This document shows positions 1-6,519 of a stretch of 12,240 nt of DNA, one piece after another. Made by a program: the position numbers and the translations under genes. The first letter of the stretch is position 1; each line of letters opens with the position of its first letter. Source of the DNA: CAYWTS01 sp964461265 (GTDB lineage Bacteria; Bacteroidota; Ignavibacteria; Tepidaquicellales; OLB5); contig CAYWTS010000052.1 of NCBI GenBank assembly GCA_964461265.1, positions 1-12,240 on the forward strand. Reading direction: 5' to 3'. Under the pieces are notes generated by a model. The model was not told where the DNA came from. It made no database searches and worked only from the letters and a program-made list of their open reading frames with translations.

Positions 1-112
1 TTTCGGCTTCAACAATAGCTGTAGAAAAACCAAGCTGAGAGGCACGAATAGCAGCAGTATAACCGCCGGGTCCGCCGCCTATAATAACAACATCATATGA
101 ACTTTGTGCCAT
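1..112 (-). CDS. lpdA: Dihydrolipoyl dehydrogenase (E3), N-terminal part only
   Basis: Only the first 37 residues are in the window; the rest lies beyond the left edge. The protein begins MAQSSYDVVIIGGGPGGYTA, a classic FAD-binding Rossmann start: a hydrophobic beta strand, then GGGPGG at about residues 12-17, a helix with AAIRASQLG, and a second strand ending in the acidic VEAE that normally contacts the FAD ribose. This arrangement is typical of the E3 flavoprotein that reoxidises lipoamide in pyruvate and 2-oxoglutarate dehydrogenase complexes and the glycine cleavage system. Other pyridine nucleotide-disulphide oxidoreductases (mercuric reductase, glutathione reductase) share the fold, and the redox CxxxxC motif is outside the window, so the E3 call is likely but not proven. 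ATG start at 112; no Shine-Dalgarno is visible. A promoter lies at 150-180. Confidence 0.85.
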   Translation of the reverse strand, partial: MAQSSYDVVIIGGGPGGYTAAIRASQLGFSTAIVEAE

Positions 113-149
113 TTTGTAATAAAAAAGTTGAAAAAATTGGATAATTATA

Positions 150-180
150 CAAAAATACAGAAAAATAGGGTGCTACTCAA
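150..180 (-). promoter_or_regulatory. Bacteroidetes-type promoter of lpdA (ATTG-N20-TATTTTTG)
   Basis: On the minus strand, TTG (178-180, preceded by A as ATTG) is followed by exactly 20 bases and then TATTTTTG (150-157). The latter fits the Bacteroidetes -7 consensus TANNTTTG, and the -33 position fits the TTG core. Transcription would start near 144, giving a leader of about 30 nt before the lpdA ATG. A TATAAT-like hexamer also overlaps here, but it has no -35 partner at 17 bp. The same geometry occurs at 9850-9880 and 9889-9919, which strengthens the call. Confidence 0.6.
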
Positions 181-212
181 TAAATGCGTGAATTGTAATT
201 GGAAAATAGTAA

Positions 213-866
213 AAAAATATTTTTTTTACTTTATTCTTAGCAGTTACAACAAACTTTTATGCACAAGATTACGACACTGTTAAATCAACAAGTAGTTACG
301 ACACTAACACATCGACAAATTATAACTACTTTAATAAATTAAATATTAGAATAGATACTATTGATAATAAAAATGAAAACCTCGAGGAGAGAATAAAAGA
401 ATTAGAAGAACCTTCATTTGTCAGGATAAGCCTTGGTTTTGGGGTAAATGCATATTTTTATCCGTTCCATAAGTATATAGTTAAGCCTGATAGTAATGTA
501 ATGGTAAATGAATATGCAAAATCTAAAGCTACGGGAATTGTTTCAGCATTGGTTACATTCAAACTTTCAAAGAAATTTAACCTTCACATTAATATCCCTT
601 TAACAGAAATAGATCTTTCTGTTGATAAGGCGATAAAATTATTTAACAAGGAAATATCATTAGGTATCGGAGCTTCATATAATATCCGGGAAAGACTTTC
701 ATTAGGCTTTATTATAAACTTTATACCTGTTGATGTGCCTGATGATTATGTGATATCACACAAGAAATTTACACAAACTACCTACACAGAAATTAATGTA
801 ACAGATATACCTACTCAGCATAAAACTTATATAGTTCCGGGAATTTATTTGATATACTCATTTTAG
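213..866 (+). CDS. Putative secreted beta-barrel protein; start missing, apparent frameshift
   Basis: The open frame from 213 encodes about 217 residues. It starts inside a signal peptide (hydrophobic FFTLFLAVTTNFYAQ, cleavage likely after YAQ at about 266). Next come a Ser/Thr/Asn/Tyr-rich linker, a short coiled-coil-like helix (NLEERIKELEE, about 378-410), and a C-terminal region of alternating hydrophobic strands ending in YSF. A final aromatic residue is typical of outer-membrane beta barrels, so periplasm-facing or outer-membrane location is inferred. No family is recognised. There is no ATG, GTG or TTG in frame between the stop at 210-212 and ATG 501, and starting at 501 would lose the export signal. 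The positively charged start of the signal peptide (SKK after TTG 199, or VKK after GTG 188) lies in other frames, joined across the T run at 220-227. The gene overlaps the pyrF end by 9 bases, tail to tail. Confidence 0.6.
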   Translation, partial: KNIFFTLFLAVTTNFYAQDYDTVKSTSSYDTNTSTNYNYFNKLNIRIDTIDNKNENLEERIKELEEPSFVRISLGFGVNAYFYPFHKYIVKPDSNVMVNEYAKSKATGIVSALVTFKLSKKFNLHINIPLTEIDLSVDKAIKLFNKEISLGIGASYNIRERLSLGFIINFIPVDVPDDYVISHKKFTQTTYTEINVTDIPTQHKTYIVPGIYLIYSF

Positions 867-1655
867 TCCTAATGAGGCTTTTATCACAGCTTCTCTAACA
901 GCATCAAATAATTCCTTTTTATCTTTAGCATTGGGTTTGCAGTAGATAATGCTCCGGCTCTGGTTTACTACCCACATGTTGTGCTTGAGTGAGGCAAGCA
1001 TTTTTTCAGCCGAGCCTCTTTGTGCACCAATACCAGGAATAAGAAGCGGGATATCGGGATATTTTTCTGTAACCTTTTTTAGCTCTTTAGTATGTTTTGC
1101 ACCTATTACAAACCCGATTTTCTCTTCATTCCATTTATGTGCTTTCTCAATTACAACCTCCCATAACGGTTTTTGCCCAACCTTTAGCAGTTGAAAATCC
1201 TTATACCCGTAATTGGAGGTTAAAGCAAGCACAAAAACGAATTTATTTTTGCGTCTTAAAAACGGGCGGACTGAATCCTGACCCATATAGGGATGTGCTG
1301 TAACAGCATCAAATCCTAAAACATCGAGAAAAGCTTTTGCATAATGTTCGGTTGTGTTTTCAATGTCTCCCCTTTTTACATCTGCTATGGTTATCAGATT
1401 TTCAGGGATTAGTTTTAATGTATCTCTTATAGCTTCCCATCCTTTAACACCATAGCTTTCATAAAATGCGGTGTTCAGTTTGTATCCGCATACATAGTCT
1501 TTAGTCGATTCTATTATAATCCGGTTAAATTCTGTAACGGGATTTAAGTAATTAAGCAGAAATTTAGGAATTCGGTTTACATCGGTATCAAGTCCAACAA
1601 TAAGATGTGTACCGGTTTCTCTTAAAGCTTTTTTTAGTTTCTTTAAAAAATGCAT
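858..1655 (-). CDS. pyrF: Orotidine 5'-phosphate decarboxylase
   Basis: Decarboxylates OMP to UMP, the last step of de novo pyrimidine synthesis, in the cytoplasm. The chosen product is 265 aa, matching the longer bacterial PyrF subfamily (about 270 aa). Visible motifs: GLDTD at residues 21-25, the catalytic DVKRGD at 92-97 with the charged Lys/Asp network, AHPYMGQDS after it, PGIGAQRG at about 207-214 and NQSRSIIY near 231-238 for phosphate binding. ATG 1655 is preferred because it gives the normal MHFLKKLKKAL start and has purine-rich GAAG..GGG upstream. A TTG at 1670 would add five residues (MKIGY) and cannot be excluded. It is separated from rodA by a decayed gene and repeats, so it is probably its own transcription unit, although no convincing promoter was found. 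Its stop overlaps the end of the convergent secreted-protein gene. Confidence 0.95.
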   Translation of the reverse strand: MHFLKKLKKALRETGTHLIVGLDTDVNRIPKFLLNYLNPVTEFNRIIIESTKDYVCGYKLNTAFYESYGVKGWEAIRDTLKLIPENLITIADVKRGDIENTTEHYAKAFLDVLGFDAVTAHPYMGQDSVRPFLRRKNKFVFVLALTSNYGYKDFQLLKVGQKPLWEVVIEKAHKWNEEKIGFVIGAKHTKELKKVTEKYPDIPLLIPGIGAQRGSAEKMLASLKHNMWVVNQSRSIIYCKPNAKDKKELFDAVREAVIKASLGLK

Positions 1656-1680
1656 ATACCCAATCTTCAATTATAAATGT

Positions 1681-1694
1681 TCAATGTTCAATAA
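1681..1694 (+). repeat. Left inverted repeat flanking the four-helix-bundle remnant
   Basis: TCAATGTTCAATAA is the exact reverse complement of TTATTGAACATTGA at 2078-2091. It overlaps a 7-bp tandem duplication ATGTTCA x2 (1677-1690). It sits 25 bases upstream of the pyrF ATG, so it may lie in the pyrF leader or promoter region. Confidence 0.7.
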
Positions 1695-1786
1695 CAAATC
1701 TTATGCAAATATTATTTATTTAAACTTCTGCGTGCAGTAGAAATTATTTTACCTGTTATTTTAATTAAGTCTTCACAATCAAGTAA

Positions 1787-1841
1787 TTTAGATTCAATTA
1801 AAAATTTATGTAATTTTATAATTCTCGAAGCAAATGCATAA
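1787..1841 (+). repeat. 55-bp direct repeat, copy at the left edge of the gap
   Basis: These 55 bases are identical to 1942-1996, on the other side of the 100 Ns. Identity stops exactly at the gap edge on this copy. Exact k-mer-length identity at contig ends is typical of an unresolved overlap in de Bruijn graph assembly rather than a biological duplication. Confidence 0.9.
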
Positions 1842-1941
1842 NNNNNNNNNNNNNNNNNNNNNNNNNNNNNNNNNNNNNNNNNNNNNNNNNNNNNNNNNNN
1901 NNNNNNNNNNNNNNNNNNNNNNNNNNNNNNNNNNNNNNNNN
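1842..1941. other. Scaffold gap of exactly 100 N
   Basis: One hundred unknown bases, a default placeholder length, so the true size is unknown. Both edges carry the same 55 bases, so the two contigs may simply overlap and the true gap could be negative. Confidence 0.98.
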
Positions 1942-1996
1942 TTTAGATTCAATTAAAAATTTATGTAATTTTATAATTCTCGAAGCAAATGCATAA
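1942..1996 (+). repeat. 55-bp direct repeat, copy at the right edge of the gap
   Basis: Identical to 1787-1841, beginning immediately after the last N. It encodes, on the minus strand, SYAFASRIIKLHKFLIESK of the four-helix-bundle remnant. Confidence 0.9.
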
Positions 1997-2077
1997 CTTT
2001 TATCTTTAATAATATTTTCTTTTTTGTTTTCTATAACTTTATTTTGTATTAAAATTATGATTTATAAATTTAGAAAA

Positions 2078-2108
2078 TTATTGAACATTGATAATTGAAC
2101 ATTGATAA
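2078..2108 (+). repeat. Right inverted repeat plus perfect 14-bp tandem duplication
   Basis: TTGAACATTGATAA occurs twice head to tail (2081-2094 and 2095-2108). The first copy lies within TTATTGAACATTGA (2078-2091), the inverted partner of 1681-1694. The array ends 3 bases from the rodA stop codon. Short repeats of this kind next to four-helix-bundle genes look like the ends of a small inserted unit. I see no transposase, and no hairpin strong enough to be a standard terminator. Confidence 0.75.
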
Positions 2109-2111
2109 TTG

Positions 2112-3341
2112 TTAAACGTATTCTTTACGGTTTCTGTATGCATTCAAAATTATCCCAAGCATAATCATGTTAGAAAGCAGGAATGAAACACCATAGCTCA
2201 TAAACGGGAGAGGAATACCAATAACAGGCATAATACCCATTGTCATACCCATATTAACAAGCATATGGAATGAAATTATAGTTGCAAAACCGATACAGCA
2301 AATGCTCAAAAACTTATTTTTGCATAAATAAGCAATATGAATAGTCTGTATAATCAAAACAAGGAAAAGAATAACTACTATAATAGAACCAATAAATCCA
2401 AATTCCTCGCCAACCATGCAGAAAATGAAATCGGTCCATTGTTCCGGGATATACTTTAACTGTGTTTGTGTTCCCTGCAAAAATCCTTTACCGAAAACAC
2501 CCCCTGAGCCAATGGCAATTTTAGCTTGTATCACATTATAACCCGAGCCGAGAGCATCGTTTTCGGGTGTGAAAAGGTTCATAATTCTTTTTTGCTGGTA
2601 GGGCTGCAGCTTGTTATAGACATAGCTGACCGAAATTCCCGAAAATATAGTTATACATAATATTACGGTAGATATCAGTAAGTTCCGTTTAAAAAATATT
2701 AACCCTCCTAAAACTATCAATACCGCGAGTACAAAATAATATTTACCAAGGAAAGCACCTATAGCAGTAAGTCCCGGTGCAAGAATAAAGAACAAAACAA
2801 AATTCGGCATTCCAGCCCAATACAAAATTGTTAGCATAAATACAAGAAAAACAAGAGAGGTCCCCATATCCGGCTGAAGCATAATAAGAAGTACAGGAAA
2901 TAAACCGATAAACAGGGCTATAAAAAAATCACGGGGTTTGGTAACATCGGCTTCTGCAAATTTGCCTGAAAGAAAGTTTGAAAGTGCAATTACTGTTGTA
3001 ACTTTAGCAAACTCTGATGGCTGAATACCGAATCCGCCAATACTAAACCAGCTTGTTTGTCCTGAGATTTTTTTACCGAGAAAAAGCACCAGAACAAGCA
3101 TCAGTATCGTTAAGCCGTAAAATATATATGAAGTAAGCTGGATAAATTTAGGCGGTGTAAAAATTATGATGGTAACAATAACTACACCCGATAATGCTGC
3201 TGCAAGCTGTTTGGTAAAGTTAGTTTCAACCTGCAGGTTGCCATAGGTAGCACTATAAATAGCAATAAGCCCGACTGTCAGAAGAGCAAGTGATGATATC
3301 AGCACACTTATATTTAACCTGTCAACAATTTTAGCTTCCAT
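2112..3341 (-). CDS. rodA: Rod-shape SEDS peptidoglycan glycosyltransferase RodA
   Basis: Polytopic inner-membrane enzyme of the SEDS family that polymerises lipid II into glycan strands during elongation, paired with the PBP2 encoded just upstream. 409 aa, about ten hydrophobic segments. Hallmarks: QPSEFAK at 107-113, QPDMGTSL at 156-163, the long extracytoplasmic loop with GSGGVFGKGFLQGTQTQ (278-294), EQWTDFIF at 300-307 whose Asp304 aligns with the proposed catalytic Asp, GEEFGFIG at 311-318, and PLPFMSYGVS at 377-386. RodA rather than FtsW is supported by the neighbours. The usual SYGGS near the end is SYGVS here, a small deviation. The ATG at 3339-3341 overlaps the mrdA stop as TAATG, implying translational coupling. 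It is the last gene of the mre cluster; repeats begin 3 bases after its stop. Confidence 0.96.
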   Translation of the reverse strand: MEAKIVDRLNISVLISSLALLTVGLIAIYSATYGNLQVETNFTKQLAAALSGVVIVTIIIFTPPKFIQLTSYIFYGLTILMLVLVLFLGKKISGQTSWFSIGGFGIQPSEFAKVTTVIALSNFLSGKFAEADVTKPRDFFIALFIGLFPVLLIMLQPDMGTSLVFLVFMLTILYWAGMPNFVLFFILAPGLTAIGAFLGKYYFVLAVLIVLGGLIFFKRNLLISTVILCITIFSGISVSYVYNKLQPYQQKRIMNLFTPENDALGSGYNVIQAKIAIGSGGVFGKGFLQGTQTQLKYIPEQWTDFIFCMVGEEFGFIGSIIVVILFLVLIIQTIHIAYLCKNKFLSICCIGFATIISFHMLVNMGMTMGIMPVIGIPLPFMSYGVSFLLSNMIMLGIILNAYRNRKEYV

Positions 3342-5128
3342 TAGTCGGGCTGCCCTTTCAATTCAATAATTTCCGATTCATCCGAAAGCCCGAATAAGTA
3401 TTTCAGAATAATCCGTTGTGCTATAGGGGCTGCAACTGCAGCACCAAAACCTGCATTTTCGACAAGTACACAAATTGCAATCTTCGGATTTTCATAAGGT
3501 GCAAATGCAATAAACCACGAATGGTCTCTGCCGTGCGGATTTTGTGCCGTACCTGTTTTACCTGCAATATCAACTAGAGAGGTTCTTATTCCGCGGGCAG
3601 TTCCGTACCCGTTTACAACATAATACATCCCTTTACGTATAATGCCAAAATATTCTTTGTTTATTTCCAGTTCACGTTTTTTATAACTTACAGGAACCAA
3701 TTCACCCGAAGCCGGGTTTTTTAAAAACTTCACAATGTGAGGCTGGTAAAAGGTACCTGAATTAGCCAGAGTTGCACAATACACTGCCATTTGAAGCGGA
3801 GAAACTCCAAGTTCACCCTGACCGATACCAAGGCTAACAAGGTAACCCTGTGTCCAGCCCTTTACACCGTAACGTTTATTGAAATATTCTATAGAAGGAA
3901 GAAGTCCTTTCGTTTCTTCGGGTATATCAATTTCTGTCTTTTGCCCGAAGCCTAACATAGCTCCGTATTTTGTCCAGTTTTCAAATCCTATCTTAAGCAC
4001 AAGCTTATAATAGAAAACATTTACGGATGACTCGATTGAACGTACAAATCCTATTGAACCGTAAGAGCCATGGTCTTTAAAAGTTTTATCGCCGTATGTA
4101 AAACTTCCGTTACAGCTGATAGTAGAATTAGGGAGCATAATGCCTTCCTGAAGCGAGGCTAGTGCCGAAACCATTTTATAAGTGGAACCGGGAGGATAGC
4201 GGGAAAGCGTTGCACGGTTAAAAAGAGGTTTATCGGGGTCTGTATTTAAACGTTCCCATACTTCAGGTGAAAGTTTACCGCTGAAATCAATCAGGTCGAA
4301 ATCGGGTTTACTTACTAGACACAGTACTTCACCATTATTAGGATCTACTGCAACAATACCACCTTTACGTTTACCTAAAATTTTCTCAGCATATGCCTGA
4401 AGGTCTGCATCAATAGTTAATATCAGGTCATGTCCGCTGACGGCTGTAATATCATTTTTACCGTCATTCAGCTTTCCTACCTCCATGCCCTTTGCATCCT
4501 GCAATATAAATTCATATCCCTTTTCACCTCTCAGATAATTCTCATAGCTTGCTTCCAGGCCTGTTGTTCCGATAACATCACCCTGTTTATAGTAATCACC
4601 TTGCTGGTCTTTCAGCTGTTGTTTGGAAATTTCTTTAGTATATCCAAGAATGTGAGAAGCCCTTAAATACTGCGATGGATAAAGCCTGATAGGCTCAATT
4701 TTATAATCGACTCCTTTAAGATTATCCCTGTTTTCCTCAATAAAGGCAATCACCTTAAAATCCACATCCCTGACCAGACGCTGGGGTATAAATCGGTTGG
4801 TGCCTTCAATATCTTTTAAAAATGTCCTGAAATCATCCCCGGTAACTCCGAAAATTCCAGATAGCTCGTTTATTCTTGTTGTATCAAACTCTTTTTTTGT
4901 AATAGTAATGCTATAAGATGGCTTATTATCCACTAGCAACCTGTAATTTTTATCGAATATCAATCCTCTGGCAGGTGTAGTGATAAGGGTTTTTACCGAA
5001 TTCTTTTCAGACTCTTTGCCAAACTTTTCAGGATTTACAAGCTGCAGCTGTACAAGCCGCCCAGTTAATACAAAGGCAATTAATAATGAAAATACATAGA
5101 AAATATTTTTGCGTCTGCCAAGATTCAT
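3341..5128 (-). CDS. mrdA: Penicillin-binding protein 2, elongation transpeptidase
   Basis: Class B PBP that cross-links the glycan made by RodA; anchored in the inner membrane with its catalytic domain in the periplasm. 595 aa. A short basic N terminus (MNLGRRKN) and one membrane segment (about 9-28) lead into the dimerisation domain (TTPARGLIFDKN at 50-61, GTTGLEASYENYL at 187-199). In the transpeptidase domain the active-site motif is S315-T-Y-K318 within YPPGSTYKM, the second motif is S368-V-N370, and the third is K524-T-G526 within GKTGTAQ, followed by DHSWFIAFAP. All key residues are intact. Length fits the family. ATG at 5128 abuts the mreD stop with no space (TAAATG), and its own stop overlaps the rodA start. 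PBP2 rather than the septal PBP3 is supported by the mre/rodA context. Confidence 0.96.
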   Translation of the reverse strand: MNLGRRKNIFYVFSLLIAFVLTGRLVQLQLVNPEKFGKESEKNSVKTLITTPARGLIFDKNYRLLVDNKPSYSITITKKEFDTTRINELSGIFGVTGDDFRTFLKDIEGTNRFIPQRLVRDVDFKVIAFIEENRDNLKGVDYKIEPIRLYPSQYLRASHILGYTKEISKQQLKDQQGDYYKQGDVIGTTGLEASYENYLRGEKGYEFILQDAKGMEVGKLNDGKNDITAVSGHDLILTIDADLQAYAEKILGKRKGGIVAVDPNNGEVLCLVSKPDFDLIDFSGKLSPEVWERLNTDPDKPLFNRATLSRYPPGSTYKMVSALASLQEGIMLPNSTISCNGSFTYGDKTFKDHGSYGSIGFVRSIESSVNVFYYKLVLKIGFENWTKYGAMLGFGQKTEIDIPEETKGLLPSIEYFNKRYGVKGWTQGYLVSLGIGQGELGVSPLQMAVYCATLANSGTFYQPHIVKFLKNPASGELVPVSYKKRELEINKEYFGIIRKGMYYVVNGYGTARGIRTSLVDIAGKTGTAQNPHGRDHSWFIAFAPYENPKIAICVLVENAGFGAAVAAPIAQRIILKYLFGLSDESEIIELKGQPD

Positions 5129-5620
5129 TTACCTTCTTTTTTTTCTTGAAAAGATTATTACCGGTATAAAGCTTACAACTGTAGTATATAAAGCTGTAGG
5201 TAAAATATATTTTAAAATCAAACTTACGAAAACCTGGTTTGTTCCCTGAAAATACAGCCAGTAATATATAGTATTATTAAACAACGAACATAATAAAACA
5301 ATAAGCGGGAAAATATAAGTTGTGGTAAACCTTTCAATTTTAGATTCATTATTAAAAAATCCTGCGGTAAATCCGCTGAAACATTTGGAAAGCGCCATTA
5401 ATCCGATAAATGTAAAACTGAGAATATCGAAAAATAAACCAACTAAAAAACCGCCTATGCTGCCTGCAATTTTACCGTTCCTGATACTGAAAAATACTAA
5501 AGCAATAAGAACAAGATCAGGCGTTATTTCGTACTCTGTAACCGAAATAAGCCAAATAATAGTTTTCTGCGTAACAGCAAGGAAAATAAACACAAGTGCA
5601 TATTTTATATATTCAGCCAA
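5129..5620 (-). CDS. mreD: Rod shape-determining membrane protein MreD
   Basis: Small integral membrane protein linking MreC and the wall-synthesis enzymes; its exact biochemical role is unknown across the family. 163 aa, about five hydrophobic segments: near residues 7-27, 33-45, 52-90 (including GSIGGFLVGLFFDILSF), 100-125 and 135-157. It ends in a basic cytoplasmic tail (SRKKRR). Sequence conservation in MreD is low, so the call rests on size, hydrophobic pattern, the GGFLVGLFFD-type segment and its place between mreC and mrdA. The start appears to be TTG at 5618-5620, eight bases after the mreC stop. There is no ATG in frame nearby and no clear ribosome-binding site, so translation probably depends on coupling to mreC. 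Confidence 0.9.
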   Translation of the reverse strand: MAEYIKYALVFIFLAVTQKTIIWLISVTEYEITPDLVLIALVFFSIRNGKIAGSIGGFLVGLFFDILSFTFIGLMALSKCFSGFTAGFFNNESKIERFTTTYIFPLIVLLCSLFNNTIYYWLYFQGTNQVFVSLILKYILPTALYTTVVSFIPVIIFSRKKRR

Positions 5621-5628
5621 ATTATGAG

Positions 5629-6465
5629 TTACTTGCCTTTTCTCTCTATGAATTTCTTTTCAAGTTCCGTTCTTTCCTGGTCCTGAAGATGTTTAAGCAC
5701 AAATACCTCTTCAAGTGTTTCGAAATTAACAAAAGGCTGGACTTGAATTTTTTTAAATAGATTATCAACCATACCTACCGAAGTAACGTAACCTATTGGA
5801 ATACCCGGAGGAAATGTATTACTATACTCGGATGTAATTAAAACATCTCCTTCCATAACATCGGCGCTTTTAGAGACGTTTTTCATCATAACTTTAAATT
5901 CACCTTCCCAGCTAATAATACCGTCAACACGGCTTCGCTGGTCTTTAGCACTAACCTTCAATTCCTTATTTAAAAGTATCTGGGCAACGCTGTAACGGCT
6001 GCTTGTTCCTATTATCTTGCCAACCAATCCCCTGTCTGTTATTACAGTCATTCCTTCCCTTACCGAATCACTGCTGCCAATATTCAGTGTAATTGTGTTC
6101 CTGGTCTGTATTAAACTTTTGCCTATAACCTTTCCGGAAATCATTCCTAATTTCTTCTCAAGTTTAAACTCCAGCATCCTGTTAAGCCTCAGGTTTTCAA
6201 GCTTTGATTCTTTCAGCTGGCTTACTTCCATAGAAAGGTTGATGTTTATTTCTCGGAGCGTTCGGTTTTCATTCTCTAGCTCGAAAATGTTGGGTATAAA
6301 AGAAAAGGTATTTTGAATTGTACCTATGACACCTATTGCAACAGCACGGAGGTAGCGTAATTGTACATTTTCATTCTGGAAAACAAGAATAAGACTAAAG
6401 AGAATAAGTACTGAGAATATCAAATATTCTTTCAGATTTCCTATATATTGAAGGAGGGTTTTCAT
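5629..6465 (-). CDS. mreC: Rod shape-determining protein MreC
   Basis: Bitopic inner-membrane protein with a periplasmic domain that binds and activates PBP2. 278 aa, within the usual range. A short cytoplasmic N terminus and one membrane segment (about 14-29) are followed by a coiled coil (about 62-107, ELENENRTLRE through LEFKLEKK). The double beta-barrel domain (about 108-257) carries the typical DRGLVGKI at 144-151, GDVLITS at 206-212 and TFPPGIPIGYV at 217-227. A charged helical tail follows (259-278). ATG at 6463-6465 is preceded closely by AAAGG, too near to be a normally spaced ribosome-binding site. It lies 54 bases after mreB, with a hairpin in the spacer (6492-6515). Confidence 0.95.
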   Translation of the reverse strand: MKTLLQYIGNLKEYLIFSVLILFSLILVFQNENVQLRYLRAVAIGVIGTIQNTFSFIPNIFELENENRTLREININLSMEVSQLKESKLENLRLNRMLEFKLEKKLGMISGKVIGKSLIQTRNTITLNIGSSDSVREGMTVITDRGLVGKIIGTSSRYSVAQILLNKELKVSAKDQRSRVDGIISWEGEFKVMMKNVSKSADVMEGDVLITSEYSNTFPPGIPIGYVTSVGMVDNLFKKIQVQPFVNFETLEEVFVLKHLQDQERTELEKKFIERKGK

Positions 6466-6491
6466 CCTTTAAACTAGGTTAGATAAATAAT

Positions 6492-6515
6492 ACCTCCGCT
6501 ATGAAAGCGGAAGGT
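6492..6515 (-). promoter_or_regulatory. Hairpin between mreB and mreC
   Basis: On the minus-strand transcript, ACCTTCCGCT, loop TTCAT and AGCGGAGGT form a nine-pair stem with one bulged U. It sits 4 bases after the mreB stop and 26 bases before the mreC ATG. The following ATTATTTATC is only weakly U-rich, so full termination is unlikely. A partial terminator, or an mRNA-stabilising stem keeping MreB more abundant than MreC, is plausible. The pairing is read directly; the function is inferred. Confidence 0.6.
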
Positions 6516-6519
6516 AAAA

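Larger units (their letters stand above)
1712..2034 (-). pseudogene. Decayed four-helix-bundle (23S rRNA IVP-like) protein gene, interrupted by the N gap
   Basis: Two fragments in the same sense flank the gap. The right one (1942-2034) reads IENKKENIIKDKSYAFASRI followed by IKLHKFLIESK. The left one (1712-1841) repeats YAFASRIIKLHKFLIESK and runs on to LLDCEDLIKITGKIISTARR, ending in SLNK and a stop at 1712-1714. From knowledge of the family (about 115-120 aa, associated with 23S rRNA intervening sequences and also scattered in Bacteroidota-like genomes), the first half matches the N-terminal KDKSYAFALRIVKLYKFL segment and the second half the C-terminal DCEELIKILTSIIKT segment. The middle, with its SGTSIGAN-like motif, is missing. 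There is no ATG: the expected start codon is ATA (2032-2034), and the frame stops at 2062. If the two flanks overlap, as their 55-base identity suggests, the merged product is only about 55 aa with an internal deletion. Confidence 0.65.

Noticed and set aside
949..1303. Plus-strand open frames opposite pyrF
   Set aside because: They are antisense shadows of a conserved enzyme gene; the products resemble no family.
1787..1996. 55-bp direct repeat as a true duplication or attachment site
   Set aside because: The identity ends exactly at the gap edges, which fits an assembly overlap better; no integrase is present.
2081..2108. Tandem repeat as a possible CRISPR or iteron array
   Set aside because: There are only two 14-bp copies with no spacers and no cas or rep genes nearby.
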